This document shows positions 47,700-60,095 of a stretch of 64,000 bases of DNA, in pieces. The notes under the pieces were generated by a model that was not told the DNA's origin, ran no database searches, and was given only the letters and a program-made list of their open reading frames with translations. Numbering within the stretch: the stretch's first letter is position 1; each line of letters starts with the position of its first letter. Position numbers and translations under genes: made by a program. Source of the stretch: Solanum dulcamara (taxonomy: Eukaryota > Streptophyta > Magnoliopsida > Solanales > Solanaceae); contig NC_077248.1 of assembly GCF_947179165.1 (NCBI RefSeq), positions 48,076,232 through 48,140,231 of the forward strand. The letters are read 5' to 3'.

Positions 47700-49560
47700 A
47701 GCCTAGTGATTCTACTATTTTGGTGGTCAGTGCCAAAATAACTTCTATGCTCTCCAGTCTTGACATCAGTAGAGGATTATCTCGATGTCGTGATTGGTAT
47801 TTATGAGTCTTTAAATTTGATGTTATGTATTGTTAGATCTGGGTGCTACTTTATTATTGTTTACTCCTTATCTTGACATGAAATTTGATGTTAGTCCCAA
47901 GATCTTGTTAGAGCTTTTTTTTGGTCTATACTCTTGTTGGTGACTCAGTCTTGGCTAAAAGAGTCTATCAAAATTGTTCAGTCTCAGTTTTCCATAAAAT
48001 TACCTCAGTTGATCTTATAAAGCTTAATACAACCGATTTTGATGTTATACTTGGTATGAATTGGCTTCATGTATGTTATGCTTCCATTCATTATTGAATA
48101 TGTGTGGTTAAGTTTCAATTTCCTAATGAGCTAGTCATAAAATGGAAAGGTAGTAATTACGTATTTAAGGGTTAGTTCATCTCATACCCTAAAGATTGGA
48201 AAATGATTTATAAAGGTTGCATCTATAATCTAGTATGGGTTTGGGGATACGAATTCCGAAGCTCCTACTCTTGAGTCAGTTTTGATTGTTAATGAGTTTC
48301 TAGAAGTGTTCCCTGATGATCTTCTACGTAACCCTCTCGAAAGAGAGATAAACTTTGGTATTGATCTTCTTCTCGATACCCGGCCTATCTCTATCCCTCC
48401 TTACTGAATAGCCCTAGAGAAACTTAAAGAGTTAACAAATTAGTGAAGGATTTGTTGGATATGAGTTTCATTAGACCGAGTATCTCTCTATGGGGTGCTC
48501 CATATGTGTATTGATTACCGACTATTGAACAAGGTCACAAATAAGAATAAGTATAGCATCTCAATAATTAATGACTTGTTTGACCAACTTCAAAGAGTGA
48601 GTTATTTCTCAAAAATCGATCTCCGATTAGGTTATCATCATCTTCAAGTAAAAGGAATGTGACATTCCAAAGATGGATTTTAGAACTTGATATGGTCACT
48701 TTGAATTTTTGGTTATTTCATTTGGACTAACAAATGCTCTTGCAGATTTTATGAATTTGATGAATAGGGCATTCAAATAATATGTAGATATGTTCATTAT
48801 TATGTTTATTGATGATATTTCATTCGATTCTCAAAGCAAGGATGACCATATCAATCATTTGAGGATTGTTTTGTAAGTTGTCAAGGATCGTTAATTATTT
48901 TCTAAGTTTAGCGAGTGTGAGTTTTGATTGAGGTCGATTGCTTTCTTGGCCATATCACTTCCAATGAAGGTATTATGATTGATCCTAATAAGACTAGGAC
49001 ATTTAAGAATTAGCTAGACCTTTGTATCCTTCCAATATTAAGAGTTTCTTGGGCTTAGCCGATTATTATTGATGGTTTGTGAAAGGAATTTATTCCATTG
49101 CATCGCCCTTGACTACTTTGACTCAAAAAAGGGTGAAATTTCAATAGTCCGAGGCATGTGAGAAAAGCTTTCAGGAGTTGAAAGATCGACTTACTTCTGC
49201 TTTGGTGTTGACTATATCAGAAAGGTCTGATGGTTTTGTGGTGTATTTTAATGTTTTCAGAATTTTTCTTGGGGTCTGATGGTTTTGTGGTGTATTTTGA
49301 TGTTTTCAGAATTTTTCTTGGTTTTGTTTTGATGTAAAATGGTAAGGTCATAGGCTCATAGCCTATTCCTCAAGGTAACTTAAGGTGCATGAAAAGAACT
49401 ATCCAACTCATGACTTGGAGCTAGCAGCAGTTGAGTTTTCTTTGAAGATATGGAGACACTACCTATATGGTGTCCATGTTGATGTATTAACCGACCATAA
49501 GTTTTTTCAATATGTATTCAACCAAAAGAATTTGAACCTTTGACAAAGGACATAACTCAA
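47700..49560 (+). pseudogene. Element F protease, RT and RNase H (pseudogene)
   Basis: The protease-end block FDVILGMNWLHVCYASIHY is at about 48036-48095 and the linker follows to 48300. RT pieces are [17 protein letters not shown] (about 48508-48560), [17 protein letters not shown] (48608-48658) and the active site MFIIMFIDDIS near 48790-48825, where FIDD is intact, unlike the other gypsy copies here. Frameshifts surround it. RNase H is damaged by a 49-bp tandem duplication (49224-49321). The stop-rich text and absence of long frames show that it is not functional. Confidence 0.85.
49224..49321. repeat. 49-bp tandem duplication in RNase H of element F
   Basis: The unit starting ggtctgatggttttgtggtg is present twice head to tail with one base difference. 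It destroys the YCDAS block of RNase H and shifts the frame. Confidence 0.9.
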
Positions 49561-49561
49561 A

Positions 49562-51180
49562 TTGTTGAAGGATTATGATATGGGTGTGTTGTACCCTTCA
49601 GAAAAGGCAAATTTAGTTGTCGATACTCTTAGTAAGCTTTCTATGAATAGCGTTGCCTATATTAAGGATGAAAAGAAGGAGTTAGTTCATGATATTCATA
49701 GTCTAGCTCATTTGGGTGTTTGCTTGGTTGATTCCATAGATGGTGGTGTTGTTGTACAAAATGGTTTCAAATTGTCTTTTGTGGCGGATGTAAATGCAAA
49801 GCAAGATAGTGATCCAACTTTGGTTGAGTTGAAAAAAGAAGTTATCGAAACAATCATTAAGACTTTATCCTAAGGGAGAGATGGTGTTCTTAGATATCAA
49901 GGTCGACTATTTGTTCCAATGTTGATGGTTTGAGGAAAATGATATTGTCTGAAACTCATAGTTCATAGGATTCTATTCATACAGGATCCACAAAGATGTA
50001 TTAAAATTTGAGGGAGGTGTATTAAGGGGATGGCATGAAAAAGGATATTATGAAGTTTGTGGCTAAGTGTCTGAATTATAAAAAAGTGAAGGTTAAACAC
50101 CAAAATTTGGGAGGTTTAACTCAAGACATTAAGATTCTTACTTGGAAGTGGGAAGAATTGAACATGAATTTCATTACAGGTTTACCTGGTACTCGTAGGC
50201 AACGTGATTAGATTTGGGTTGTTGTGGATCGAATGACTAAGCTGGTGTAATTTCTACCCATTAAGACTTATTATTTAGCCGAGGACTATGGTAGACTTTA
50301 CATTCATGAATTGGTCAAGCTTCATGATGTTCCTTTGTCTATTATCTCGAACTGAGGAACTCACTTTACATCTCAATTTTGGAGGTCATTTCAAAAGGGA
50401 CTTGGTACTTAAGTTAAGATTAGTACAACTTTTCACCCTCAGACCATTGGTCAAGACAAATGAAATATTCAAACTTTAGAAGATATGTTGAGGGCTTGTG
50501 TGATCGACTTTAAAGGAAATTGGGATAACCATTTATTGTTGATTAAGTTTCATTATAACAATAGCTATCATTCGAGTATCGAAATGGCTCAATTTGAGGC
50601 ATTGTATGGTAGGAGGTATAGGTCTCCTATTGGATGGTTTTGTGAAGCTATGGATAAGGTTAAAATTATTAGAGAAAGGTTTAAGACTGCACAAAGCCGA
50701 CAAAAGTCCTATTCGGATGTGAGGAGAAGAGAACTTGAATTTGAGGTTGATGATTGAGTTTACTTGAAAATCTCACCTATGAAGGTTATGATTCATTTTG
50801 GTAAGAATGGAAACCTTAGTCCCCGTTATATAGGCCCATATCATATTTTGGGGTGTTTTGGTAAGGTAGCCTATGAGTTGGATTTGCCTTCGGAGTTGGC
50901 ATCGGTACATCCGGTGTTTCATGTCTCTTTGTTGAAAAATTGTGTTGGTGATGCTACCTCTATTGTGCCTTTGGACAGTGTTGGTGGGAACAAGAGTATA
51001 TGTTCTGAAGAGTTTCCTATATAGAATTTAGACCGGTAAGTCCTAAAGTTGACAAATAAAGAAGTTGCATCCGTGAAGGGTCTTTGGAGGAACCAAGTAG
51101 TTGACGTTGCTACTTGGGAGGCCGAAGCTGATATGATGTCTCATTATCTTCATCACTTTCCTTCCATTCCAATTTCAGGT
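49562..51180 (+). pseudogene. Element F integrase and chromodomain tail (pseudogene)
   Basis: The RNase H to integrase linker is open at 49562-49873 (LKDYDMGVLYPSEKANLVVD). The integrase then has GMKKDIMKFVAKCLNYKKV (50030-50090), MNFITGLPG (near 50165), IISN-stop-G (near 50345), GQDK (near 50453) and ALYGRRYRSPIGWF (50600-50640). Compared with the usual MDFITG, SDRG and GQAER, all three catalytic acids are altered (Asp to Asn, Asp to Asn, Glu to Lys). The C-terminal module (NLSPRYIGPYHILGCFGKVA, 50811-50870) and chromodomain-type end VKGLWRNQVVDVATWEAEAD are kept in separate open frames. Confidence 0.9.
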
Positions 51181-51407
51181 ATTAAGTTCCTTCATGTTCA
51201 CTTCTTTGAATTCATGCATTTCATTCATTCTCATATTTTCGTACGCATGCATGTTCATGAAATGAGTTTTAAAATTATTTTTAGCTTGGGTTGATTACTC
51301 CTTGATTTATGCATTTTTAATGTGTCATTGTATTCATGATGGGTTGATAGTCTTTTTCCCAACTCTATTCATGCTAGCTTGAGTCCTATTCGAGGACAAA
51401 TGTTCCT

Positions 51408-51420
51408 AAGAGGGAGATAT
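51408..51420 (+). promoter_or_regulatory. Polypurine tract of element F
   Basis: The sequence aagagggagatat immediately precedes the 3' LTR and follows the cgaggacaaatgttccta text typical of this group's pol end. Confidence 0.85.
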
Positions 51421-53490
51421 TGTAAAATTCCAAAAGTTTGAAAGTTGAGAAAAAAGAGAAATCTCAAAAAATTACAGCTTTTGATACTTTATGAGGCCCT
51501 TCACAGATCGTATAATAGTATACGGTCTGTGGAGACCACCCATATAACAGACCCCAGTGAAATGTGGCCAAGTGAATCTATAAGACCGGTTATACTATCC
51601 GTACAAGGTCCTATGGACCGTAGACCATCGGTAGAAAAAAACAAGGGTAAGTGGCAAAGGAAGAGGGTATACAGACCCTCATATAAACCGTGAAAGAAAC
51701 CACAGCCTATAAAGGATCCCGTGGAACTGATCTTGGAAGGTGGATACTGAGGCAAGGTCCCACGACAAGGACCATGGACCATGGACAACTTTACAAACCA
51801 TAAGGTGGTCTATGAACTCGATTACCCAAGAGCCCATTATGGATGTTTATACGGTCCGTGGGAATCTGGTCAATATGGACTTTTCCCCCACTCTTTTATA
51901 ATTAAGCCTGGATGTTTTGGAGTTATTTCCTATACCAATAACTACACAAAACACTTGATTAACCCCTCATTCTCTCAAATACAATCCCAACCAAAATTTT
52001 CTCTCTAAATAATTCTCTCCAAGGTTTTCTTCTTCAAGTTCATGCTAGGATTCTCAATTTTAAGGTTTTTCAAACTCCATTATTGCATTAGAGCTTTGAT
52101 TTCTGGGTATATGGAAATTCACCAATAGATTCCTTCCATCCATTGGGTTCCAAAAGAACTCAATTCTCCTAATTTTAATTCCACCAAATTTCAAAGGATT
52201 TCATGTCAATTCTTCATGGGTCTTTCTCAATTGATTTCAATTAATGTTATTCTATATTATGCATGAATTTACTATGATACATAATTTTAAATTAATTTCA
52301 TATGGATCCATGCATTATGCTATGATTTTCAAGTATGAATCATGAACTTTATGAATATTTTACGAATGCTTTACAAAAGCTATGAATTATATTTCAAAGC
52401 ATGATTCCAAGTATGAATGAATGAATTGTGAAAGCTCTTCTCATAATATGAAGAAATCATGATTTAGGTGCTTAGAAATGTAAGTGTCTATATGAATTAT
52501 GTCATGATCATGATTTTCAAGGAGTTATTCTTATGATATATGTTATGATGTGGATTGGTATTGACTATTGCATTTCCTAATGATATGAATGATAAATGAT
52601 TTACTTATTTCGTTGGGATTAACTTAGCACAGAGAGGAATTTGTGGTGGAGACTTGATAAGGGAGTCTCTAGTAGCAATCCTTAGTCCCAAACTATGTTC
52701 CCCCCATAGGTTTCCTTGAAATTCCTAGCTAGTGAATCCACATATAACACATGATTATGATTATGATATGGAGTTTATCTTGGCAAGTAGCCTCTCTCTT
52801 CTCGGTGAAGGGAGTTACATCGGATTCCATGTTGTAGGTCACATGGTCATTAACATTAGTTAAGATTAATATCCCACAAATGTCTATGTCTTTCTTATAA
52901 AGTCTTAAATGATATTTTTATGATGTATTGACCTTATTATATGTTTTTATATTTACTTCACACTTTTCAAGATATTTGGTCATGCATTACATGTTCACAC
53001 TTTCTATGTCCTTTTCTCATGATCAAGCATATTTTCCATATACTAAGGTCATTTCGTGTACTAACTCATACTTTTACCTACATTGTCTAATAATATAGGG
53101 GTCGACTTTCATCCTTTCGCTCATCGGCAGTTCAGTTTTTTTGATCACTTGATTGGTAAATCCTCATTCTTCGAGAGAGAAACCGACATGAGTTCTTATG
53201 CTTTCTTTCATGACTTTATTTTATGTTTAGGTTAGCTAGATCTTGTCCTATGCCTCCGTCTAGACTAGAAGAGACTTGTCAGACCACTATGAGTATGTAG
53301 TTCCCGTTTATTCGGAGATTATGTTTGACTTCTTTTTTTAGGCATCTACTTTGAGGCTTCTCTTCCGCATTTATGATTTTCTTTCAATAGTTCATGTTTA
53401 CCTTATGTATGATATGCTAAGAGGTTTGGTTGGAGTCCTTCGGGATTATAATCGATGTGTCATTCCTAGGGCCTAGTTTTAGTCGTGATA
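51421..53490 (+). mobile_element. 3' LTR of element F
   Basis: The 2070-bp LTR is collinear with 44287-46396, with frequent substitutions. It ends gtcgtgata (ca decayed to ta). The frame 51781-52008 is not a gene. Confidence 0.9.
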
Positions 53491-54345
53491 GCTCACCCGC
53501 CCTACACCAAACCCCTGTCCACCCGCCCCGCCCCAACCGACAAGCTTAGATTTTTTTAAAGTATTTAATTATGGTGATTTATAGTAGAATTTATGTAGTT
53601 GCCAAATCTATAAAATATTATTCCAAAAAAACTTAAAGTTTTTATTTTTTGAATTCATGGCCAAAATTTTGAAATTTGAATTTCAAAATCTCAACAAGGC
53701 CACATAAATTTTGAACAAAGAGAGTTAAGCACATCGGTTCTTTGTCACTTTTGTTGTGAAGAGTGAAACATTGAAACTTTCTATCACTTGCTCTATGCTG
53801 TTCTAAGTTTAGCTTTGTATTATTTAAATTTTAACTATATTTTCCCTCACAAATAGCATAAACTATTAATAATACAGCTCTCATGATGATGATGTTTTGA
53901 TGCATTTACCAATGATTATGATGTTTAAATATTTTCATAGTTTTACTCATGTTTTAAGATATTGGTCTTGCATCTACTGATTCATATTGATTATGTCCTA
54001 TATTTACTGTGCATGCATAATTTATTAGTAGAAATATCTTTTTAGAATTTATATTATCATATAATTGTAGTTATTGTAGTGTTGCAGTGATGCCACCATG
54101 CCTGCAATAGCAGTAGGATTGATATTTACATTCGAATACATGAGCACGTTTAGTTAAGTAATATATTTTCCCATTGAGTAGAAAAAAGAAATCCCTAACC
54201 CGCCCATGCACCCGCCTTTCATAAAATTAAAAAATTTTAATTTCAATCCGCTCACTCCACTCTCACATATGTCTAAGCCCACCCCGCACCGCATAGGTCT
54301 AAACCCGCATCGCACTGCACCCATACCGCCCTATTGCCATTCCTA

Positions 54346-54600
54346 TTTGTGGACAATATTTTACATCATTTTCATTAAGCTAGCTTATGTAGAACACAAT
54401 AACTATCGCCTGAGAGGTAAAACGTAGCTCGGAGATGTTTTTTAAAAAAACATGTGCCTCATGGGCAACAATTTATACTATTTCACTATGACTAGCTTAT
54501 GAGATACTCTATAACTCTTGACTTAGACACAACACATAGCTGAGGGCTTAAAACAATAACGTATTCCTCATGGAAAACACTATTCCAAAACTATGATATT
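54346..54600. repeat. Imperfect ~100-bp tandem repeat, right part
   Basis: The repeat array of 43850-44181 resumes with tttgtggacaatatttt, then gcctgagaggtaaaacg, a further unit (catgggcaac, ttatgagatactctataact, gacttagacacaaca), and the start of another (cctcatggaaaacact). This shows the two halves were joined before the hAT-like insertion. Confidence 0.75.
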
Positions 54601-54779
54601 CTTCTCCATAGACTACTTTATTAATTAGATGCTAACATACATCATTCTTTCTACATTAGATAATATGGATAATTCCTATTACAAATGTGATTAACTAACT
54701 TGAAAATAAAACTCTTAATTTTACTTACATGTCAAAAAAAGAAGATCCTCTTTGAGAATCACCTAACTTTCGATTCATT

Positions 54780-54995
54780 GGAAAAAATAGTAAGAGTAAG
54801 AAAGAAGAAAAACAAATAGAAGAATTTTTTTAAAAAAAAAGAAAGAAAAGAAAATAAAAAAGAGTAAATGAAACAAAAATAAAGAAAGAAGAAAAGTATA
54901 AGTTGAGAAAAAAGAAGAAAAAAGAGAAACAAAGCGTCGTTTTTCTTAAAGAAAAAATAATAAATAAAAGAAAGAGAGAAAAAAATGTTGAGAGG
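54780..54995. repeat. Purine-rich (GAA/A) low-complexity tract
   Basis: About 215 bp of almost only A and G on the plus strand, made of gaaagaaaag-type runs with few pyrimidines. The open frame 54903-55193 begins inside it as a Lys/Glu-rich run and is a by-product of the composition. Confidence 0.9.
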
Positions 54996-55643
54996 CTATG
55001 GAGCATAGAGAGTTATTTTAAAATATTTGAAGTGTACAGGAGTAAAAGTGTGCTTTTACTCTACTTAAAGTGGAAGGAAGACTATTTTTTAAAGACTTTT
55101 CTAATGGAGGGCAAAAACTCAAGACCACTAAATTTAGGGGACACATGGTGTAAGTTTCTGATTAAAAAGAAATGTGTAGAGTTAAATTTGTAAAGAAATT
55201 TTTTGGGAGAAAGTCTAGTTTCTTCTTACCCAAAAAAATATTGAGAATAAGGATTTGTAACTGATATGAATTTTACTAAAAAATTGTATTTGAGATGAAT
55301 AAAGATCCTTAATTTCATAAGAAACTCATAGTATTTGGAAAGGAATTATTTGAGAAAAATGTTGATAACGAAATCACAAATTCGGGTGATATTTTTAGAG
55401 CTAATTACATCTTATACATAGTAATCAAACCATATTTTACTTTAAAATAGATTTGAACAATATGAAGCATATGCAAGTATTTTTAGATTTCTATTTAGTG
55501 GTAAAAAGTGATATCACTAGATGATGAGAATTTGAAAAAGCCTTCTTAAGCTTGGACTTTTTTTTAACACATAATATTTATTCTAATGTTGATTGTTTAT
55601 ATTTATTTTTTGAATTAAAAATGCTAAGAGAAATGATACAAGA
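54996..55643. other. Unassigned AT-rich DNA
   Basis: I see no conserved protein text, LTR ends or inverted repeats in this stretch between the purine tract and the family L LTR. Confidence 0.5.
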
Positions 55644-58260
55644 GATAATGTCATGGCCCAATTTCTCAAGTCATGATAGCACCTACTATCAACCCACCAG
55701 TAGGTAAGGCTAGCTCCACAGACTGGAACCATAGACAATGAAACATTACAAGCGGAAGGAAAGAAAGAAATGATAATAGTAATAAGAAGAAGAAAAGAAG
55801 AATGAGAACAATACAACAAGATAACCCCCAAGACATGTTATCAGTCGGAAGTCGAGCTACTAAACTAAATAAGAAAGTATAAAGTTTATACAGATACCAT
55901 AATAGTAATAGTAATAAAGACTATCTCCGAATACAAAATAAATATTAGTCCAAGTCCAAAATAGAAGGAGATAGGCAACTCTGAACGCCAAAAGCTCATC
56001 CAAATCTCCAAAATCCAATAGCTGCTCCGCACGATATCTAAATCAGCAAAGAAAATACGTACTATGATCTACAGGATGCAGAAGTGTACTATGAGTACTA
56101 ATAAGTGGCACTCAGTAGGCATCAACCGACTCAGCTCCAAGACAAATCAAGTATAAAGAACATGTAAGCAAGGAGTTATATCACAAGTAACTACAAGAAT
56201 AATACGGGAGCCTACAATAATAAATATATGATACAAGGAAGGGAGAAGATAGGGGACAAGAAAGAACACAAAGGACGTACCTGGTGGCACCAGCCCAGAC
56301 CTAAACACGACAACACATTATAAAGGAGGACAACTAAGTGACCATTTACTAACAGATTTAAACACATATATCACATAAAGGCCCAAAGGACCGCATCAAC
56401 TAAATCCCTCCATAAAAGGTTAGATAAATAAGAGCAAGAGCAGTAACAACCTTCAAACAAGAGACCACCCTTTATACCGCCACAAGTTCACAAATAGTAA
56501 GACAATACCTCTCAAACCCCTGTATGCCCAGGAGGTTTAACCACAAATAGGTAAACCCGCAAAGCATCCCATACTATCGGCAGGTACAAACAACTATGCT
56601 GGTGATAGACAACGTATATATGAATGAGAGTTAGGCAAAAAAACTGCCAAGTGCCTCGATATATACACCTACTTCAAATCCCTGCCAGGATGTAAGACCC
56701 GAGCATTTCTCAGAGATCTCCTGGGGGGGCTTGTGAACGACCCTATATACCTAGCTGGTCCAGATCTAGGTCTTGTATTAATATAGATATCAATCTTTAA
56801 ATCATCAAATGTTCACTCCATCGCAGTGACCAGAGATAAATAGTCAAATCCATATAGAAAGGGTCGAGAATTCTCTCTGACCGAATCAAAATTATAAAAT
56901 AAGCACATCCTCGGTGTCTCAAATCAATATTGTAAAATGAGCGCATCCTCGATGCCTCCAGTCCACTGAAAATAGTAGTAATAAAGGTAGTATGCAAAAA
57001 TCGATATAAAATAGTTTGGATTACAACCCAGCTTTCTCAAATCAATGCCAAGAACCAATGTATGCACAGGGGTCGATTACATCTGTGAGAAAATAATGAC
57101 CCAAATGCAATGCGTTCCATCACCAACACCCAAACAATATATACAATCACATAGAATAATGATGCCACAAGCACCTTACCCTCTAGAGCATAGGACCAGG
57201 ACTAGCACATGCAACCAACCTCTAACCAAGGCCTAGGGCTCAAATCTGCTCTTCTAACTCAACAGTAAAGACCAAAAGGGAACTCAATCCTAACTGGGTA
57301 ATAAGGAAGAGAAAAATGAGTAAATAGGTGCTTAGATACTCAATAAATAAATCTAGATCTAACTGGGAAATACAACCTTGAGATTTCTAATACAGCTAGC
57401 CCCGCTAAACGATAAAAAGAAAGCATAGAGGATTCCCACTTTAAATCTAGAAATAGGGCCCAACAGTAGTTCACAAGTCTAACAGGGTGAAAACCACTAC
57501 ACCAAGGCATCAAAATAGGTTCTACAATACAGAAGGGCACTACATCTCAGAAACTCCCGCTAACAATGGCTACATCAACTAAGGTTAATCCCAAAATCAA
57601 TTCTAAGGTACAAATCCTCCAACCACCATAAACATCGAACAAGCCACCTAAAATAGGTTAATCAAATCCAAACTAAGGTATAATCATTAAGCTTACCAAC
57701 TAGACTGGAAGTCTCATAAGGCAACCTAACCTATGGCTCACACCGAGAAAATGAACAAAAAATCTAGGAATCAAGACTAATCTATCACATACAATCCAAA
57801 CCATACGCAATTTATACTAAAAATTACCTCATGAATCTCAATCAAAGGAAAGGAGACTAAAGTCTACCTCGAAGCCAAACACACGCGCTCCAAGTCAACT
57901 TCCCAGTATCTTTTCACTCTAAAAACAACTCCAAATACTACCACGCTATCAAAATGTTGATCACCTCATCAATACAGATGTTTTAACACTAAAATCTTAT
58001 TTTTTGGAGACGAATCCAAAATTAGATAACAAAGGGGATTGTGGGACCCATAATGGGAATCTTGAAAATGACTTTGTGAAAAGTTCCAATGCATTATTGA
58101 GCTTGTACCCCAAAATAGGGCACAACTTGATGCTCAAAATAACCTAAATTAGCCCAATAATTGAAAACACCATTAAACCTTAAACTAAGCTAGGGCAACC
58201 CCATTAGGGCAGAAATTACCTCAAACCGATGCCTTGCACTCTTCTCCGAACCAACCAACA

Positions 58261-58273
58261 CGTATATATAACT
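58261..58273 (-). promoter_or_regulatory. Probable LTR TATA box (family L)
   Basis: The minus strand reads agttatatatacg about 125 bp downstream (in LTR sense) of the dyad-motif block. The family L fragment at 1-1200 lacks an obvious equivalent at the matching place (730-760). Confidence 0.45.
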
Positions 58274-58395
58274 CCCACGAACCCAATGCACTTGGAATAG
58301 CCCAAATAAGCATTCTCTATCTCCCAAAATGGAAGAATAGATATGGGGTCAGGGCTGGTTCATGTCACTGGTCTTAATTAAAAGACCAGTGAAAT

Positions 58396-58590
58396 GCTCT
58401 CTGCAAACGTGAAGGAAAAGGTCCGCGAACACGGAGAGTCCTAAAAGCTCCGCAAATGTGGCAGGGACCTCGCGAATACAGAGTCCAATCCATTAAACCT
58501 TAGCGAACCTAGCGTCATGCCCGCGAACGCAGAGACCAAAGACCATAGCTTCCGCGAATGCATCCTAGGTGGCAAAAATGTGAAGACCAA
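58396..58590. repeat. Variable motif block in the family L LTR
   Basis: At least six short motifs of the type ccgcgaacacgg, cgcgaatacagag and ccgcgaacgcagag lie within about 195 bp. The sequence on both sides matches the L fragment at 1-1200, but there the block (850-1010) is built from tcacgatcgcga motifs. Confidence 0.75.
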
Positions 58591-59250
58591 AATGGGTCTG
58601 CACCAGTTGATGCACATCAGTTGGTTTTGGCAACTTTCACAACACTGGTGGGGTGCTCGAAATTCATTCAGAATCCCGTGCGCAAATAAAATATGCTACC
58701 CTACAAAATTCAACATTACAAACTCAATAGCACAATCTAAATTTCCAACAGAGGTCGTTTCAATGAAAACTGGGTCCCACACCTAAGCACCAAATTAAAA
58801 TAAAATCAACAAAAGGGATCGAAATAAGACCGGAAGCCTCGGGACACGAACAAAAGGTCATTCTAGATCAAACTCAATATTTCAAAGCTAACCGCACCGA
58901 CAAATTTCAATCTTAGTGTGTTTTCCAAGAATGTTGACCAAAGTCAACCTTAGGCAAAATTCTATAGACAAAAGCGTCAAATGGCTCCAAACTCGCGCCA
59001 AATGGCTTTACACTTGTGCCAATTACCTCGATACTCATGTCGACTATGCTACTAGCCTAATTTGGCAATTTCGGAGCTGATAAAATCATTAGAATTTCAT
59101 TCTAAGGTTATTTTCCTAGCGTTTTGATGGAAGTCAACCATTCAAACTTAAAGAGCTCCAAAACATGAAAACTTAAGGTCGCTACAGGAAAGCTCTAAAT
59201 ACTGAAAATATTAGAGAAAGATGAAAATGACCTTGAGGGTTATTACAACA

Positions 59251-60095
59251 TCCACTATTAAAAAGACTTCCGTCCTCAAAAGTCAAGGGATATAAAAGAA
59301 CCCAAGGGCACGAAAAGATGAGAATGCTAGGCTTGCTTGATATACCAAACCTACAGACACCTACTCAGGTCGGGTAACGCCAACCCAAAATTCAAGCCAA
59401 GGGAGAACTCTTAAATTCACTTCTCTTCTTCATAACTCAACCCAACTTCTAATTCCTCTCTTTTGATACTGACTTCCACTCAACAAGAACAAGCTCAACT
59501 GAGTGCAACAAACTAATCTGAGATTTGCCAAAACCATATAGATTTCTCAAAATTAGGTGACTAACAGATAAGAGAAGATACTAAATAACTCACAAGTTGA
59601 ATTCTTTGCTTTATACTCAAGACTCTTTAGTCATCAAGGGTGTATCCTACCTATCCTAGACCACATTAACATCTACCAGCACCATCTGAACACTATTAAA
59701 ATAACCATGAAGGAAATTAAAGCACTACCTAAACATCGATGAGAGGCAAGAACTAAAAATAAGAAAATATTCCCAGGGCACAAGCCTAAGGTTCTAACCC
59801 AATGACTCACAACACCAATAACTTGAGTTAGAAATCTATCTCTTAAAACTTAATAGGCTGCTCCAATAGACAACCAAATCCCCAGGAGGACAAATTTCAT
59901 CGAGACCAACTCAAATGCTACTTTGTTGCCATTGGAACTTTTAGAAAATTGAACCAACATGAGAATCTAACCCCCAAAGTAATCAAAACTACTGCCATGA
60001 GTCCATGTACCACTCCCCGAGTGCAAATTTGAGTGAACCACCATAATCCAACAAAAACTAAGCCGGTAGGTAGCATTTTTAAGAGTGGCCCAAAA
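59251..60095 (-). other. Internal region of the family L element, no gene recognised
   Basis: In either strand and all frames I see no gag or pol motif. Stops are frequent. The stretch lies where pol should end if the element were autonomous, so the element may be a non-coding, non-autonomous type. It is cut by the family M solo LTR and continues at 62531. Confidence 0.55.

Larger units (their letters stand above)
44287..53490 (+). mobile_element. Full-length old gypsy chromovirus, element F
   Basis: This 9204-bp element has LTRs at 44287-46396 and 51421-53490, a primer site at 46401-46412, a purine tract at 51408-51420 and recognisable gag, protease, RT, RNase H, integrase and chromodomain tail between. 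The LTR ends are tgtaagacct...gtcatgaca and tgtaaaattc...gtcgtgata. The flanking five bases (attca, gctca) agree at only three positions. Its LTRs differ far more than those of the Tekay element and its genes contain many frameshifts, so it is older. It is inserted in the hAT-like element 44182-54345. Confidence 0.9.
44182..54345. mobile_element. hAT-like element with G/C-rich ends, split by element F
   Basis: The left end tagggatggcaatggggt is mirrored by the right end, whose reverse complement reads taggaatggcaatagggc. Both ends continue into strongly G-rich (left) or C-rich (right) text with ccgcc/cacccgc repeats. Without the gypsy element at 44287-53490 the unit would be about 960 bp (44182-44286 plus 53491-54345) with no open frame of note. 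The ends suggest a non-autonomous hAT element, but I could not find a matching 8-bp duplication: the flanks are caaatgca and tttgtgga. The tandem repeat resumes on the right. Confidence 0.6.
55649..59250 (-). mobile_element. LTR, family L (3' LTR of a minus-strand element)
   Basis: The 3602-bp LTR begins tgtcatggcc and ends ttattacaaca on the plus strand, so it starts tgttgtaataaccc in its own direction. Its right neighbour, tccactattaaaaagacttc, reverses to a weak purine tract after a ggacggaag text, as at the pol end of this superfamily. The left flank is gataa (55644-55648). The middle section matches 1-1200. A motif block lies at 58396-58590 and a TATA-like run at 58261-58273. Short frames within it, such as 57045-57236 and 58517-58786, are not genes. 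The matching 5' LTR is beyond the window. Confidence 0.8.

Noticed and set aside
44174..54353. 8-bp target duplication for the hAT-like element
   Set aside because: The flanks caaatgca and tttgtgga agree at too few positions to claim one.
54903..55193. 96-codon Lys/Glu-rich frame
   Set aside because: It starts in a purine-rich low-complexity tract, and no domain is visible beyond it.
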